Positions 34,985 through 43,525 of a stretch of 64,000 nt of DNA are shown piece by piece (the stretch's first letter is position 1; the number at the start of each line of letters is the position of its first letter). Made by a program: the position numbers and the translations under genes. Source of the stretch: CAYGZL01 sp964354345 (GTDB taxonomy: Bacteria > Chloroflexota > Anaerolineae > Anaerolineales > UBA4823); NCBI GenBank assembly GCA_964354345.1, contig CAYGZL010000057.1:62001-126000 (forward strand), read 5' to 3'. The notes under the pieces were generated by a model, which was given only the letters and a program-made list of their open reading frames with translations, was not told the DNA's origin and did no database searches.

Positions 34985-36340
34985 CTAGCGATAACGATAA
35001 GTTACCGGGATGTACCACTCGTCCAGGGTGACGCTTTGATCTGGAGTTACGACCTTGAATTGGATCTGGTCAACATCCGCCTGACCAGATCGAATGGTGA
35101 AAAAGCAATCTCCCGTTCCATTTCCGGCCGGATAAATTGGTGAACCGCAAACGCCATAATTTGGCGATGGCCCACCACTCGTAAACGGCAGCAGATAAAT
35201 CCTGACGCCTTCAGGATTTGTTGTCGAGTAATTAAAGGTGATGGTTACTTGATTGTTAATGGTCATATTCGCGGGCGAGCTTGGACTGAGTGTGATATTG
35301 GTGATGGGATGATCGGTGAAGTGGTAGTTGGTTGCAACAGAGGTTTCAGCGAGCAGGCGGGTTTCCCCGACATCCCACATCTGCACCCGCACTTCATCAA
35401 TGGTGACCGGTCCTGAAGAGATAGAGAAAGAAACTTGACCGGTTCCTGTCCCCGGGACGCCCACAGGCGACTCGCCCCGTACCCAGCCTGCTGCCACCCT
35501 CCCACCCTCATAAGGTCGGGCGATGAACCGTACCTTCCCCGAACCTGAGGCGCTATAATTAAACTTGAACATAGCGTACTGATTGTAGTTCGAGCTTGTG
35601 GAAAACACCCAATTCATGGGTGTAGCAGTGATGGAGTAACTATCTGGGACATTCGTTGAAGTAGGTGTGGGGGGGAGGGTGGCTGTAGAAGTCGGTGTTT
35701 GACCCAGGGATATGAATAGATCAACCCCGGATTTCGGGGGGACACGCGTGCCAGCCGATGGATTCGAATCAAACACAATCCCTTCCGCTGCTGGATTTCC
35801 TTGCCTCAACGGCGTAGCCATCAAGCCGGCCTCCGAGAGCCTGGCAATCGCAGTTCCGACGGGTTTCCCAACCAGCTCTGGGATTACTACATTGCGTGGC
35901 TGAGTAAGGATAATCACCAATCCTACAATCACAACCAGAACGACTCCAGCTACTAATAGAATCCACCACGGGAAGCGAATAGAGGGTTTTGATGCGGGAA
36001 CCTCAATTGAAACCGTAGGCCCTTCGGCAAAGGTTTCGTCGGGGTTCTGTACTTCGACCATATTCAAGCGAAAAGTGTAGGTGCCAGCTGGTACACCCAC
36101 AGGCGCCTGAATGGTAACATCGAACACGCTGGTTCCTGCAATTGGGAAAGAGCGCTCAATATCACCTTCTATTTTTAGCCATGTTGAATGGGATTGTCCC
36201 TGCGGCACCGTTACCGTTGAAGCCTGGCCGGTAATAGATCTGCCACTGGCATTGAATACTGTGAAATTTGCTGCCCCCTGGCGACGATTGTCAAGTCGGA
36301 CGCTATTGCTGGCGACTGAGATACTGAATAACCCTGCCAT
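34985..36340 (-). CDS. Membrane-anchored protein with PASTA domain
   Basis: 451 residues from ATG 36340, six bases after AGGAGG. The N-terminal 130 residues form a beta-rich domain (LFSISVASNSVRLDN, GQASTVTVPQGQSH, AGTYTFRLNMVEV) with no signal peptide. Then a transmembrane helix (WWILLVAGVVLVVIVGLVIIL), a PASTA domain (VVIPELVGKPVGTAIARLSE to GVDLFISLG), a Thr/Pro linker and a 200-residue beta-rich extracytoplasmic region with Cys residues. PASTA domains bind peptidoglycan or beta-lactam-like ligands in Ser/Thr kinases; no kinase domain is present here. Function unknown. Confidence 0.75.
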   Translation of the reverse strand: MAGLFSISVASNSVRLDNRRQGAANFTVFNASGRSITGQASTVTVPQGQSHSTWLKIEGDIERSFPIAGTSVFDVTIQAPVGVPAGTYTFRLNMVEVQNPDETFAEGPTVSIEVPASKPSIRFPWWILLVAGVVLVVIVGLVIILTQPRNVVIPELVGKPVGTAIARLSEAGLMATPLRQGNPAAEGIVFDSNPSAGTRVPPKSGVDLFISLGQTPTSTATLPPTPTSTNVPDSYSITATPMNWVFSTSSNYNQYAMFKFNYSASGSGKVRFIARPYEGGRVAAGWVRGESPVGVPGTGTGQVSFSISSGPVTIDEVRVQMWDVGETRLLAETSVATNYHFTDHPITNITLSPSSPANMTINNQVTITFNYSTTNPEGVRIYLLPFTSGGPSPNYGVCGSPIYPAGNGTGDCFFTIRSGQADVDQIQFKVVTPDQSVTLDEWYIPVTYRYR

Positions 36341-36358
36341 ATTCATCCTCCTAATTGG

Positions 36359-36398
36359 CAAGGCTGCCCAAAAATCAACCGGGCAGCCTTGTTTCTTT
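36359..36398 (+). terminator. Hairpin followed by T-rich bases, oriented plus
   Basis: A perfect 11-base stem (CAAGGCTGCCC at 36359-36369 with GGGCAGCCTTG at 36381-36391), followed on the plus strand by TTTCTTT. Genes on both sides are on the minus strand, so it does not end a gene seen here. On the minus strand it lies just before the ribosome site of the PASTA gene. Confidence 0.45.
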
Positions 36399-36464
36399 CA
36401 ATGATATATTCAATAAATCCGGGGAAAATAGCAACCGAATCCCTAAAAGGATATAGGATCCGGT

Positions 36465-36713
36465 CTACTCGACATCAGGTACCTCGCCAAACTTCTTATG
36501 GCGATATACGATTCGCCCACGAGCCAAATCATAAGGCGACATTTCGACCCGTACCCGATCACCGAGTAAGATACGGATATAGTACTTGCGCATCTTTCCG
36601 GACAGGTAGGCTAAAACCTCATGGCCATTATCCAGGCGAACCTTGAATTGCGTACCCGGTAAAGCCTCTACAACCAAGCCTTCTACTTGAATTTTATCCT
36701 CGTCTTTTGCCAT
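36465..36713 (-). CDS. infA: Translation initiation factor IF-1
   Basis: 82 residues from ATG 36713, preceded by GGAGGTGAAG. The S1-like fold is complete: MAKDEDKIQVEGLVVEALPG, LDNGHEVLAYLSGKMRK, YYIRILLGDRVRVEMSPYDL and GRIVYRHK. It carries about ten extra C-terminal residues (FGEVPDVE) beyond the usual end. A GTG at 36719 is in frame but overlaps the ribosome site. Next to rpsU in a small translation unit. Confidence 0.95.
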   Translation of the reverse strand: MAKDEDKIQVEGLVVEALPGTQFKVRLDNGHEVLAYLSGKMRKYYIRILLGDRVRVEMSPYDLARGRIVYRHKKFGEVPDVE

Positions 36714-36774
36714 CTTCACCTCCGGAATCCGGCCCTAAGGGCGCAGGAATCGCAGACCATACTTAGCTGATAGT

Positions 36775-36972
36775 TTACTCCGGCTCAATTACCTGGCGGC
36801 GCTTAAGGCGCCGAATGGACTTCTTCTTATTGATACGCCGCAACTCGCTTTTGGAAACGAACCAGCGTTTACGACGGACGGTGCTCAAGATGCCACTCTT
36901 AGCAACTTTCTTGCGGAAACGCTTAAGTAGCTGATCCTGAGACTCATTAGAGCGTAAAGTTACAGACGTCAC
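36775..36972 (-). CDS. rpsU: Small ribosomal subunit protein bS21
   Basis: 65 residues, Arg/Lys-rich: SVTLRSNESQDQLLKRFRKK, then RRKRWFVSKSELRR. The start is a GTG at 36972, four bases after an almost perfect anti-16S match (AAAGGAGGTGAT); an earlier in-frame GTG at 36981 lies inside that site, so I prefer 36972. Upstream of infA in the same orientation with a 61-base gap. Confidence 0.9.
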   Translation of the reverse strand: MTSVTLRSNESQDQLLKRFRKKVAKSGILSTVRRKRWFVSKSELRRINKKKSIRRLKRRQVIEPE

Positions 36973-37069
36973 TGGTATCACCTCCTTTCGTATTCACTGC
37001 GGTACAATCGTCCCGAGTTTCATTCCAGATTAACCTGCTGGAATGTAAGCGTGGATTAAGCAGAAGAAC

Positions 37070-37106
37070 AAAAAAGCCCGGCTAGATATCGCGGGCGCAG
37101 CCGAGC
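37070..37106 (-). terminator. Rho-independent terminator of the V-ATPase operon
   Basis: On the minus strand GCTCGGCT (37099-37106) pairs with AGCCGGGC (37076-37083) with one G-T pair, followed by T5. It lies 143 bases after the stop of the last V-ATPase gene and before rpsU. Confidence 0.7.
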
Positions 37107-37248
37107 AAAAGAAAGGTCGATAAATTTCGTGTTCTTTCACGCAACCGCAATATGCGCTCTCCCAGTCTGGTTAAGATGATTCAATCCGCGCAAAGGTTGA
37201 TTATACCGAAGAAATTAATCTATGTCAACGTGAAATTTATTAAATAAT

Positions 37249-37893
37249 TCACCCTGAAACTACCCCTCGCTTGCGTTCCAGGATGCGCTTGACCAACTTA
37301 AACCGAAAATGATCCGTGCGCTCGCGCTCATCGAGCGCCAGTTGAATGAAATCCCGCTCTGCTTCCAGTTCAGGAATCAGCAGGTGATCCAGTGCATTCA
37401 GACGGCGAGTTGTGCGTTGGATTTCGGAGGCCAGGCGCGTCAGGCGTAACTCGCTTTCCGCCAATTGGATAATGGCATCCACTTGCATTTCGAAGGCAGC
37501 GGCAGCCTCGTCAATTGTAATGGATGTCCCCACCACAGAATACCCTCTGCCCAATGCCGTGCGAGAGACGCGCTTTTGCTCGATGTGCGGTACCTTGACG
37601 CCCATCACATTGGTCGTAGTCATCTGCAGGGGAAGCTCAGCCCGGGCAGCCAGTGCGGCTGAACGGACTGCCTCGCTGCCAACGGCTGCCTCCGCCCGTG
37701 CGATTGCCTGACGCGCTTTGTCGGCCATCTGTATCAGGACTTCTGAGTGTTCCATAACGGTGTCGGCAGTCCGTAAGAACTCTTTCATCAGGGCTGTACG
37801 CTTCTGTTCCAGCAAGTCGCGGCCTTGTCTAGCCAAAGCAATCTGCGCTTTGCGGGACAGGAGCTCCATGCGGGTAGCAGAAATGGTGCGCAT
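37249..37893 (-). CDS. atpD: V-type ATP synthase subunit D
   Basis: 214 residues, a long helical central-stalk subunit. Opens RTISATRMELLSRKAQIALA, the family signature, with a second helix ending LDERERTDHFRFKLVKRILER. It rotates inside the A3B3 head. Last gene of the operon, 29 bases after subunit B. Confidence 0.93.
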   Translation of the reverse strand: MRTISATRMELLSRKAQIALARQGRDLLEQKRTALMKEFLRTADTVMEHSEVLIQMADKARQAIARAEAAVGSEAVRSAALAARAELPLQMTTTNVMGVKVPHIEQKRVSRTALGRGYSVVGTSITIDEAAAAFEMQVDAIIQLAESELRLTRLASEIQRTTRRLNALDHLLIPELEAERDFIQLALDERERTDHFRFKLVKRILERKRGVVSG

Positions 37894-37922
37894 ACGGTTA
37901 GCCGGTTAGCAAGTTCACAGGT

Positions 37923-39353
37923 TTAAAGTTTACTGTGATATTGCTCAATAAAGCGATGCGGAATTCGCTTCAGCAACTCAGCCGGCAGGGGCGCCAGCAA
38001 CTCCCAGGCTATCCGCAAGGTTTCGGTGATATCTCGGTCAATCATCCCCTGCCCAACGAAGGTCTCTTCGAAGCGCCTGGCAAACACCAGAATGCGCCGG
38101 TCATCGACAGATAGCGCTGATTCGCCGATAATCGCCATCAGACGGCGCAAATCTCGCCCTTCGGCATACAGGGCATAGAGCTGGTCGGCGACATACCGGT
38201 GGTCTGGGCGGGTCTTACCCTCGCCAATCCCACTGTTCATCAGGCGCGATAGGGAAGGCAACACATCTATCGGCGGGTAAATACCTTTGCGATGTAAGTC
38301 ACGGCTCAATACGATCTGACCTTCGGTAATGTAGCCAGTCAGATCCGGGATGGGGTGAGTGATGTCATCATCGGGCATGGTCAATATGACTAATTGGGTC
38401 ACTGAACCGGGATTTCCCTGAATACGGCCGGAGCGTTCATACACGCTGGCCAGGTCGGAGTACATATAGCCCGGATAGCCACGCCGCCCTGGGACTTCCT
38501 CACTGGCTGCAGAAACTTCGCGCAGGGCTTCACAATAATTGGTCATGTCAGTCAGGATCACCAAGACGTGACGGTGGTGTGTAAAAGCCAGGTATTCGGC
38601 GGCGGTCAAGGCCGCACGTGGCGTCAACAAACGTTCAATCGCGGGATCATCGGCAAGATTTACGAATACAACCGTCCGGTCCATGGCTTCGTTTGCCCGA
38701 AAGTGATCCAGGAAGAAGGAAGCTTCCCGATGGGTGATTCCCATGGCAGCAAACACCACCGCGAAGTTCTGTGGATTAGAACCCACAGCCAGGTTGCTGC
38801 CAGCTACATGCGCCTGAGCAGCAATCTGCGCGGCAAGCTCGTTGGCCGGCAATCCGGCGCCGGAGAAGATCGGTAACTTCTGTCCGCGGGTCAGGGTATT
38901 CAAGCCATCCAGGGCAGAGACGCCGGTTTGAATAAACTCACTGGGATGCGTGCGCACGGATGGGTTAATTGGTAATCCATTGATATCTAGGGAGGCTTCC
39001 GGTGTGATTGGCGGACCACCATCGATGGGTTGCCCCGCTCCATCCAAGACACGCCCCAGCATTGAGAGCGAGACATCCAACCGGGCAACATCGCCCACAA
39101 AACGCGCCCGCGTTCGGTCGAGATCCAGACCACTGGTGCCGGTAAAAATTCGCACCATGCACTGGCGCTCGCTCACTTCCATCACCTGCCCCAGGCGGAT
39201 CTCGCCGTCCGGACCGATGATCTCCATCATCTCATTATATGCCACCCCCGCAACGCGTTCTAAGAAGGCAAGGGGGCCCTTAATTTGGGTAAGGGTACGA
39301 TATTCGGTGGTAACCAGTTTGGGTTTACGAATGGTCAGAGCGTACTTTTGCAT
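37923..39353 (-). CDS. atpB: V-type ATP synthase subunit B (non-catalytic)
   Basis: 476 residues from ATG 39353 (a GTG at 39359 is in frame). Shows YRTLTQIKGPLAFLERVAGVAYNE, PIFSGAGLPANELAAQIA where the catalytic P-loop is degenerate as expected for B subunits, and LNDMTNYCEALREVSAA-like VILTDMTNYCEALREVS. The first 29 bases overlap the end of atpA. Confidence 0.95.
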   Translation of the reverse strand: MQKYALTIRKPKLVTTEYRTLTQIKGPLAFLERVAGVAYNEMMEIIGPDGEIRLGQVMEVSERQCMVRIFTGTSGLDLDRTRARFVGDVARLDVSLSMLGRVLDGAGQPIDGGPPITPEASLDINGLPINPSVRTHPSEFIQTGVSALDGLNTLTRGQKLPIFSGAGLPANELAAQIAAQAHVAGSNLAVGSNPQNFAVVFAAMGITHREASFFLDHFRANEAMDRTVVFVNLADDPAIERLLTPRAALTAAEYLAFTHHRHVLVILTDMTNYCEALREVSAASEEVPGRRGYPGYMYSDLASVYERSGRIQGNPGSVTQLVILTMPDDDITHPIPDLTGYITEGQIVLSRDLHRKGIYPPIDVLPSLSRLMNSGIGEGKTRPDHRYVADQLYALYAEGRDLRRLMAIIGESALSVDDRRILVFARRFEETFVGQGMIDRDITETLRIAWELLAPLPAELLKRIPHRFIEQYHSKL

Positions 39354-41199
39354 TCCCACTCACTCCCAAGTTAGCAAAGTTGGATTGGACTGAATTCATC
39401 AGCATTTGTGGGTTAAAACTCACAGCTTGTGGTTTTGAAATGGGTAATTCTTTCATACGTGCAATTTCTGCCACTACCGGCATGCTACTCACCTGGGTTA
39501 AAGGTATACCCTTCTCCAGAGCGATCTCGGTATAATGGTAGAAACTCATGATCGCTTTGAGCATCCAATACGCTTTGTCAATCCTACAATAACGGTCTAC
39601 CTCATGGTTAGCTGATTGTTGCAGGAAATCCTCGCGTAACATACGCGCCACGGACAGGATGGCGCGTTCTGATTCAGCAAGAGCATCTGGTCCGACCAGG
39701 CGGACAATCTCGAGTAATTCCACTTCACGCTGTAACAAAGCCATGGCTGCGCTGATCAATTCGCTCCAGTCTGGCGCCACATTTTTTTCGTACCAGCTGC
39801 GCAAGTTGTAAAGTGAATAGCTCCGCGTCCAGTTTATTGCCGGGAAATGCCTGCGCCGTGAAAGGTCGTAATCCAAAGCCCAAAAAGTACCGATCATGCG
39901 CATCGAGTTTTGTGTGATTGGCTCAGAAAAATCACCACCTTGTGGCGATACAGCACCGACCACAGTCACTGAACCCCGCCGATCCGTATCTTCAGTTTTT
40001 TCTGCACAAACTACTGAGTTCTTCAGTGGCGTTGTTCCACCCTTCCCTAAACATACTACTCGTCCGGAACGTTCGTAAAACTCAGCCAATCGGGCGGCTA
40101 AATAAGCGGGATATCCTTCTTCGCCGGGCATTTCCTCCAGACGACCCGAAATCTCGCGCAATGCCTCACCCCAGCGCGAAGTCGAGTCGGCTAACAGGAG
40201 CACATCATACCCCATATCTCGATAGTACTCGGCAATTGTGATACCGGTATAGATGCTGGCTTCGCGAGCGGCGACAGGCATATTGGAGGTGTTAGCAATC
40301 AGCACGGTGCGCTCCATCAAGGATGCACCCGTTCGTGGGTCTTCCAAGGTTGGGAATGTTTCCAACACATCAGTCATTTCGTTACCGCGTTCACCGCAGC
40401 CCACATAAACCACCACATCTGCATCCGCCCAACAAGCCAGGCTATGCTCAGTGACCGTTTTGCCAGTTCCGAAGCCCCCAGGGATAATTGCCGAGCCGCC
40501 TTTGGCCACCGGGAACAAGGTATCGATGATGCGTGTGCCGGTGATCAACGGTTCATTCGGCGCTAACCGGGTGCGGACCGGACGGGGTTGGCGGACAGGC
40601 CAGGTCTGGTCGAGAGTAACTTGATAGAAATCGGTTTCCGAACCGCTTGTCCTTTCAAGTACTGCAACCGTTTCATTCAGACGGTAGTTCCCCTCCCGGA
40701 TCTCTGTCACTCGCCCGTGCAACCCCGGAGGAACCAGGATGCGGTGCTCGATCGTTTGAGACTCGCGCACTCCCCCCAGGATATCACCTTGATCAACCTT
40801 TTGGCCTTTTGGAACACAGGGAATAAAGCGCCATTCCTTATCTTCGGGCAAGGGGGACGCGTGAGTACCCCGTTGGAGAAAATACCCGGTAGAGCTTGCC
40901 AGCGCCGCCAACGGACGTTGTAGCCCATCATAGACTTTGCCCAATAAGCCCGGTCCCAAGTGAGCGACCAGGGGTTGGCGTGTATTGTGGACTGGTTCGC
41001 CCACCCGAATACCGGAAGTATCTTCGTAGACCTGGATGGTTACCAGGTTCCCAGACAAGCGGATAACCTCTCCAATCAGGCCTGATTCTCCCACTCGCAC
41101 AACATCATACAATCGGACTTCTGCTAAACCCTCAGCTCCTATTACCGGACCAGCAATGCGACTAATCTTTCCGGTTTGTTTTCCCGTTGATTGGATCAT
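39325..41199 (-). CDS. atpA: V-type ATP synthase subunit A (catalytic)
   Basis: 624 residues; typical A subunits are 580-600. Walker A is GGFGTGKT in IPGGFGTGKTVTEHSLACWAD, followed by YVGCGERGNEMTDVL and VLLLADSTSRWGEALREIS with the catalytic carboxylate region. The bulge domain specific to A subunits (about residues 110-190) is present. It hydrolyses or makes ATP and couples this to ion transport. The start ATG overlaps the atpF stop by four bases. Confidence 0.97.
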   Translation of the reverse strand: MIQSTGKQTGKISRIAGPVIGAEGLAEVRLYDVVRVGESGLIGEVIRLSGNLVTIQVYEDTSGIRVGEPVHNTRQPLVAHLGPGLLGKVYDGLQRPLAALASSTGYFLQRGTHASPLPEDKEWRFIPCVPKGQKVDQGDILGGVRESQTIEHRILVPPGLHGRVTEIREGNYRLNETVAVLERTSGSETDFYQVTLDQTWPVRQPRPVRTRLAPNEPLITGTRIIDTLFPVAKGGSAIIPGGFGTGKTVTEHSLACWADADVVVYVGCGERGNEMTDVLETFPTLEDPRTGASLMERTVLIANTSNMPVAAREASIYTGITIAEYYRDMGYDVLLLADSTSRWGEALREISGRLEEMPGEEGYPAYLAARLAEFYERSGRVVCLGKGGTTPLKNSVVCAEKTEDTDRRGSVTVVGAVSPQGGDFSEPITQNSMRMIGTFWALDYDLSRRRHFPAINWTRSYSLYNLRSWYEKNVAPDWSELISAAMALLQREVELLEIVRLVGPDALAESERAILSVARMLREDFLQQSANHEVDRYCRIDKAYWMLKAIMSFYHYTEIALEKGIPLTQVSSMPVVAEIARMKELPISKPQAVSFNPQMLMNSVQSNFANLGVSGNAKVRSDHS

Positions 41200-41546
41200 T
41201 CTTCAGCCTCAGTCTCTTCGCCCTTAAAAGTAATATGGACTCCAATTGCGCGCTGGATGATAGTGGCAATCCGGCGTGTGCGGGAAATTTCCTCGCCAGC
41301 TGGCTGCCCACCAGGGATGGAAAGATATGGTAAATTCTCGGCCGAGTCCATTCGCTTAATAAAAGCTGGTGGCATATGCACCAACAATTCACTATCAATG
41401 GCTAAAAAGTTCACCTCATCACTATCCAGCCAGGTGCTGATCAATTCTTGGGCGGTTTCTATATCTTCAGCAGCGTAGGCATCAACCCCAGCCAGTTGAA
41501 AGCCGGAAACCTGAGAGGGGCGAGTGACAACCAATAAGCGACTCAT
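41196..41546 (-). CDS. atpF: V-type ATP synthase subunit F
   Basis: 116 residues, a small Rossmann-like central-stalk subunit. SRLLVVTRPSQVSGFQLAGVDAYAAEDIETAQ is the typical beginning, and the end carries a charged tail (TFKGEETEAEE). Overlaps both neighbours by four bases. Confidence 0.88.
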   Translation of the reverse strand: MSRLLVVTRPSQVSGFQLAGVDAYAAEDIETAQELISTWLDSDEVNFLAIDSELLVHMPPAFIKRMDSAENLPYLSIPGGQPAGEEISRTRRIATIIQRAIGVHITFKGEETEAEE

Positions 41547-42637
41547 GCTGCATATTCCAGTTCGGAGCGGATTATTTCTATTTTCATGCCAGAATTAATT
41601 CCATACGCGATGCGCCGCATGTTGCTGATTTCGTTTATCTTAAGTGCAAAAAAACCCAGCAACACACCAATCCCTAAGGGGTCATTGGTTATCAAACTTG
41701 ACATCCAACGCAGATAAAATCGCCTGAGCTGTTGCTCAAAGTCGCTCAACCGACCGGATTTCGCGAAGGAGGCCAGGCCAGCCTGTAAAGAGCCTACATA
41801 AAGGGTTTTAGATAAGATTGCCACCATTGACTCCAGGTTGTCCTGGCTTCCCGAGCGGCTTAAAAGATCGAATGAGAGAAATCCTGGTCCAATGAATAAC
41901 TGTTTTAACTCGTTGAAATGCCAATGCTCACGCAACATATTCCTTTCAGTCGGCTCATGGACAAAGCGTAGGATGGTCAACAGGTTCTTGAAATCCGCGT
42001 CCACCTTTAGTGCGAAGAGCAGCGAGTCGGCTTCTTGGGGGTCGTTTTGTAGCTGTTTAATCGATTCCTGGTAGTACCACCGGTCAAGGGCCAATTCCAT
42101 TTCGAATAACTCGGCTCCAGGGTGTACGGAGCGCAGCTTGAGTAAAGGTTGGCCAAAGGGAAGATTATTGCTGACCAGCAGATCAATTAACCCCCTTAGC
42201 CCGGGAGCGCGTACCAGCTCGCGCATCACTTCCTGACTTAATTCACCATGCGATGCATGCAATCCCACGGGTATGGTTGCCAAAAGGATTTCGGCGGGTG
42301 AGGCATTTCTTGCCAGACCCCGCAGGATCGTTTTAAGATTTTGAACATCATAATATTGGAACCAGAGCGAGACCATTTCACCGGCCTGATTACTGAAAAA
42401 GTGGCGCACTTTGTTCACGGTATTGACCAGGTCAATATGAAGCGCATCATTGATGCTCTCCAACGCAGTTGCACGCGCCAATGCGGCTTCCAGTGATTTG
42501 CGATAACCTGTCTTTAGAAGCGCAGCGATCAACCCCTGAATGCTGCCAGACTCAGCCAGGGCATCCAATTCGTGTGTAGAAAGCAAACGGGATTTCATCA
42601 CCCTCAGGCGGGCGTTTCCGTAGTCGTAGTCGGACAT
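41543..42637 (-). CDS. atpC: V-type ATP synthase subunit C
   Basis: 364 residues, helical, with the beginning DYDYGNARLRVMKSRLLSTHEL and three related repeats of about 100 residues typical of AC39-like subunit C, which links the rotor ring and the central stalk. It overlaps the end of atpE by 34 bases. Confidence 0.88.
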   Translation of the reverse strand: MSDYDYGNARLRVMKSRLLSTHELDALAESGSIQGLIAALLKTGYRKSLEAALARATALESINDALHIDLVNTVNKVRHFFSNQAGEMVSLWFQYYDVQNLKTILRGLARNASPAEILLATIPVGLHASHGELSQEVMRELVRAPGLRGLIDLLVSNNLPFGQPLLKLRSVHPGAELFEMELALDRWYYQESIKQLQNDPQEADSLLFALKVDADFKNLLTILRFVHEPTERNMLREHWHFNELKQLFIGPGFLSFDLLSRSGSQDNLESMVAILSKTLYVGSLQAGLASFAKSGRLSDFEQQLRRFYLRWMSSLITNDPLGIGVLLGFFALKINEISNMRRIAYGINSGMKIEIIRSELEYAA

Positions 42638-43254
42638 ACTTCGGAGCCTGTCCCTTGTCTTGCTTCAAACAGGGCCGCCAGGAAACGGCGTAGATATGGA
42701 ATCGCCCGGTTATAACGTGCTTCCAGGGTGTTATAGGCTATCACGCGTTGGTCTCCACTCCTGGCAATCAGACCTCCACAGCATTCTTGCTTATAGTCCA
42801 CGGGGAGGTTCACCCCAACTTTTTTGAGAGTGCCTTCCAACAAGAGTCTGTCACGCGGATCAGCTTCCAACCGGGCTGGCAGATCTCCGCTGACAGAGCT
42901 TTCAATTTCAGATAATGCTTCAAGGGTTAATTTTTGGAGCAAAACCGGGTAAATTGGATCCATACGCAGGCGTTCAAGACTGGTCCGGGTTCGCTGCAGG
43001 GCTGTGTTGACCAGCTCATCTCGCGCCTCACCGATAATTTGAATCGCTGTCAGGTGGGCTTTATGGATGATGCGAGCGCGCTCCCTGAGGGCAGGTGCTG
43101 CAACGGATGCACACACCTCTGCTTGTATTTGTTCAGCTTCGAGGCGCGCTTTGGCAAGAATCTCGTCTGAAGTCTGGCAGGTACGCGCCTCTATCTCGTG
43201 TAATCGCGCTTCACCCGCTGAGGTGATCCCATCCAAAATCGCTTGCAGACCCAT
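42604..43254 (-). CDS. atpE: V-type ATP synthase subunit E
   Basis: 216 residues from ATG 43254; the frame extends upstream into atpK, so the later ATG is preferred. The N-terminal half is a long charged coiled coil (peripheral stalk), and the C-terminal globular part has GGLIARSGDQRVIAYNTLEARYN, the conserved E-subunit end. Pairs with the G/H-type subunit to form the stator. Confidence 0.88.
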   Translation of the reverse strand: MGLQAILDGITSAGEARLHEIEARTCQTSDEILAKARLEAEQIQAEVCASVAAPALRERARIIHKAHLTAIQIIGEARDELVNTALQRTRTSLERLRMDPIYPVLLQKLTLEALSEIESSVSGDLPARLEADPRDRLLLEGTLKKVGVNLPVDYKQECCGGLIARSGDQRVIAYNTLEARYNRAIPYLRRFLAALFEARQGTGSEVCPTTTTETPA

Positions 43255-43255
43255 C

Positions 43256-43480
43256 TCACCCGCCAAGTAGTAAGAGCATGGCTGCGACGGCAAATCCCAA
43301 AATGGCTACTGTCTCAGGAATGGCGATCAGCAAAATAATCGTGCCCAGGGCTTCTGGTTTTTCGGCAATCACCCCCGCACCTGCTGAGCCAATGCGAGCC
43401 TGTGCCATGCCTGTGCCAATACCCGCCAGGCCGATTGCCAGTCCAGCGCCGATTGCAGTTAATCCAGTTCCGATATCCAT
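43256..43480 (-). CDS. atpK: V-type ATP synthase subunit K (rotor ring)
   Basis: 74 residues: two transmembrane helices joined by a polar loop (AEKPEALG). The ion-binding Glu is residue 56 in IPETVAI, and Gln27 in MAQARIG sits where the ion-coordinating Gln of sodium-type rings sits. The hairpin is single, not the doubled 16-kDa form. The ion (sodium or proton) cannot be settled from this alone. Confidence 0.9.
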   Translation of the reverse strand: MDIGTGLTAIGAGLAIGLAGIGTGMAQARIGSAGAGVIAEKPEALGTIILLIAIPETVAILGFAVAAMLLLLGG

Positions 43481-43525
43481 ATCATCCTCCGTTTTTAACT
43501 AAAAACTATCCATCCACAGACCTGA

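Noticed and set aside
36982..37248. Gap before rpsU considered for a small RNA or riboswitch
   Set aside because: Apart from the V-ATPase terminator and the rpsU ribosome site I found no conserved fold or reading frame.
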